From assembly GCA_013812385.1 (NCBI GenBank), contig JACCTM010000204.1, positions 1 through 5,555 of the forward strand: DNA of 5,555 nucleotides. Reading direction: 5' to 3'. The position numbers and the translations under genes are program-made. Within the stretch, counting starts at the first letter, position 1, and every line of letters starts with the position of its first letter. This DNA is from Geodermatophilaceae bacterium. Its GTDB lineage: Bacteria > Actinomycetota > Actinomycetes > Mycobacteriales > Geodermatophilaceae. Below the pieces are notes generated by a model that had not been told where the DNA came from, did no database searches, and was given only the letters and a program-made list of their open reading frames with translations. Of this stretch, positions 5,473 through 5,555 are shown piece by piece.

Positions 5473-5555
5473 GTCCGTGGCGACGGAGTCTTCGAGGGAG
5501 ATGTGGTCGGTGGAGGTCTGCGCCGGGACACCGCCGCGTGCACTCGCGTCGCCCG
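5473..5555 (-). other. Open frame upstream of the purM ATG, possible N-terminal extension of PurM
   Basis: The purM frame continues upstream without a stop to the window edge, reading GDASARGGVPAQTSTDH and then ISLEDSVATD before Met1. Most codons end in G or C, as expected for coding DNA here, while the other two minus frames read as arginine/proline-rich shadow sequence. There is no ATG, GTG or TTG in frame within these 27 codons, so an extended PurM would start outside the window. The alternative is an untranslated leader. Confidence 0.4.

Overview
The window looks like chromosomal DNA from a high-GC actinobacterium (Actinomycetota). By eye the GC content is high and codons prefer G or C in the third position. 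GTG starts are in use. The gene content is also typical of the phylum: a RipA-like secreted cell-wall hydrolase precursor, a Streptomyces-type valine dehydrogenase, a DUF3073 protein and purM. I cannot fix the genus. No tRNA, rRNA, CRISPR array, insertion sequence or prophage gene is visible.

Layout from left to right. Positions 1-897 (minus) hold the N-terminal 299 residues of an exported coiled-coil protein resembling the NlpC/P60 peptidoglycan hydrolase RipA; its catalytic end lies beyond the left edge. Its upstream region (898-1098) carries a candidate promoter, tandem GTCACAG-like repeats that resemble sites of the response regulator MtrA, and an 8-bp-arm inverted repeat. Positions 1099-2793 (minus) encode a complete DUF885 protein with a zincin-like HEGVPGHH motif. 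Positions 2916-4016 (plus) encode a complete valine/leucine dehydrogenase. Positions 4163-4381 (plus) encode a 72-residue DUF3073 protein. Positions 4387-5472 (minus) encode PurM of purine biosynthesis, convergent with DUF3073, and its reading frame stays open to the right edge.

The most striking non-coding structure is the 122-bp divergent region between the DUF885 gene and the dehydrogenase. It contains two identical 23-bp near-palindromes, each exactly 30 bp from one of the two GTG start codons. Each palindrome is followed at the same distance by a TANNNT -10 box, then 8 nt, then GTG. This mirror symmetry suggests one regulator controlling both genes through matched, probably leaderless, promoters. 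It links a putative peptidase to branched-chain amino acid catabolism.

The block valine dehydrogenase - DUF3073 - purM is a recognised conserved neighbourhood in Streptomyces-like actinobacteria. DUF3073 and purM meet tail to tail over an 11+11 bp perfect palindrome formed by the last codons of purM, which probably ends transcription from both sides. I see no clear new multi-gene defence or mobile system. The most original signal here is regulatory.
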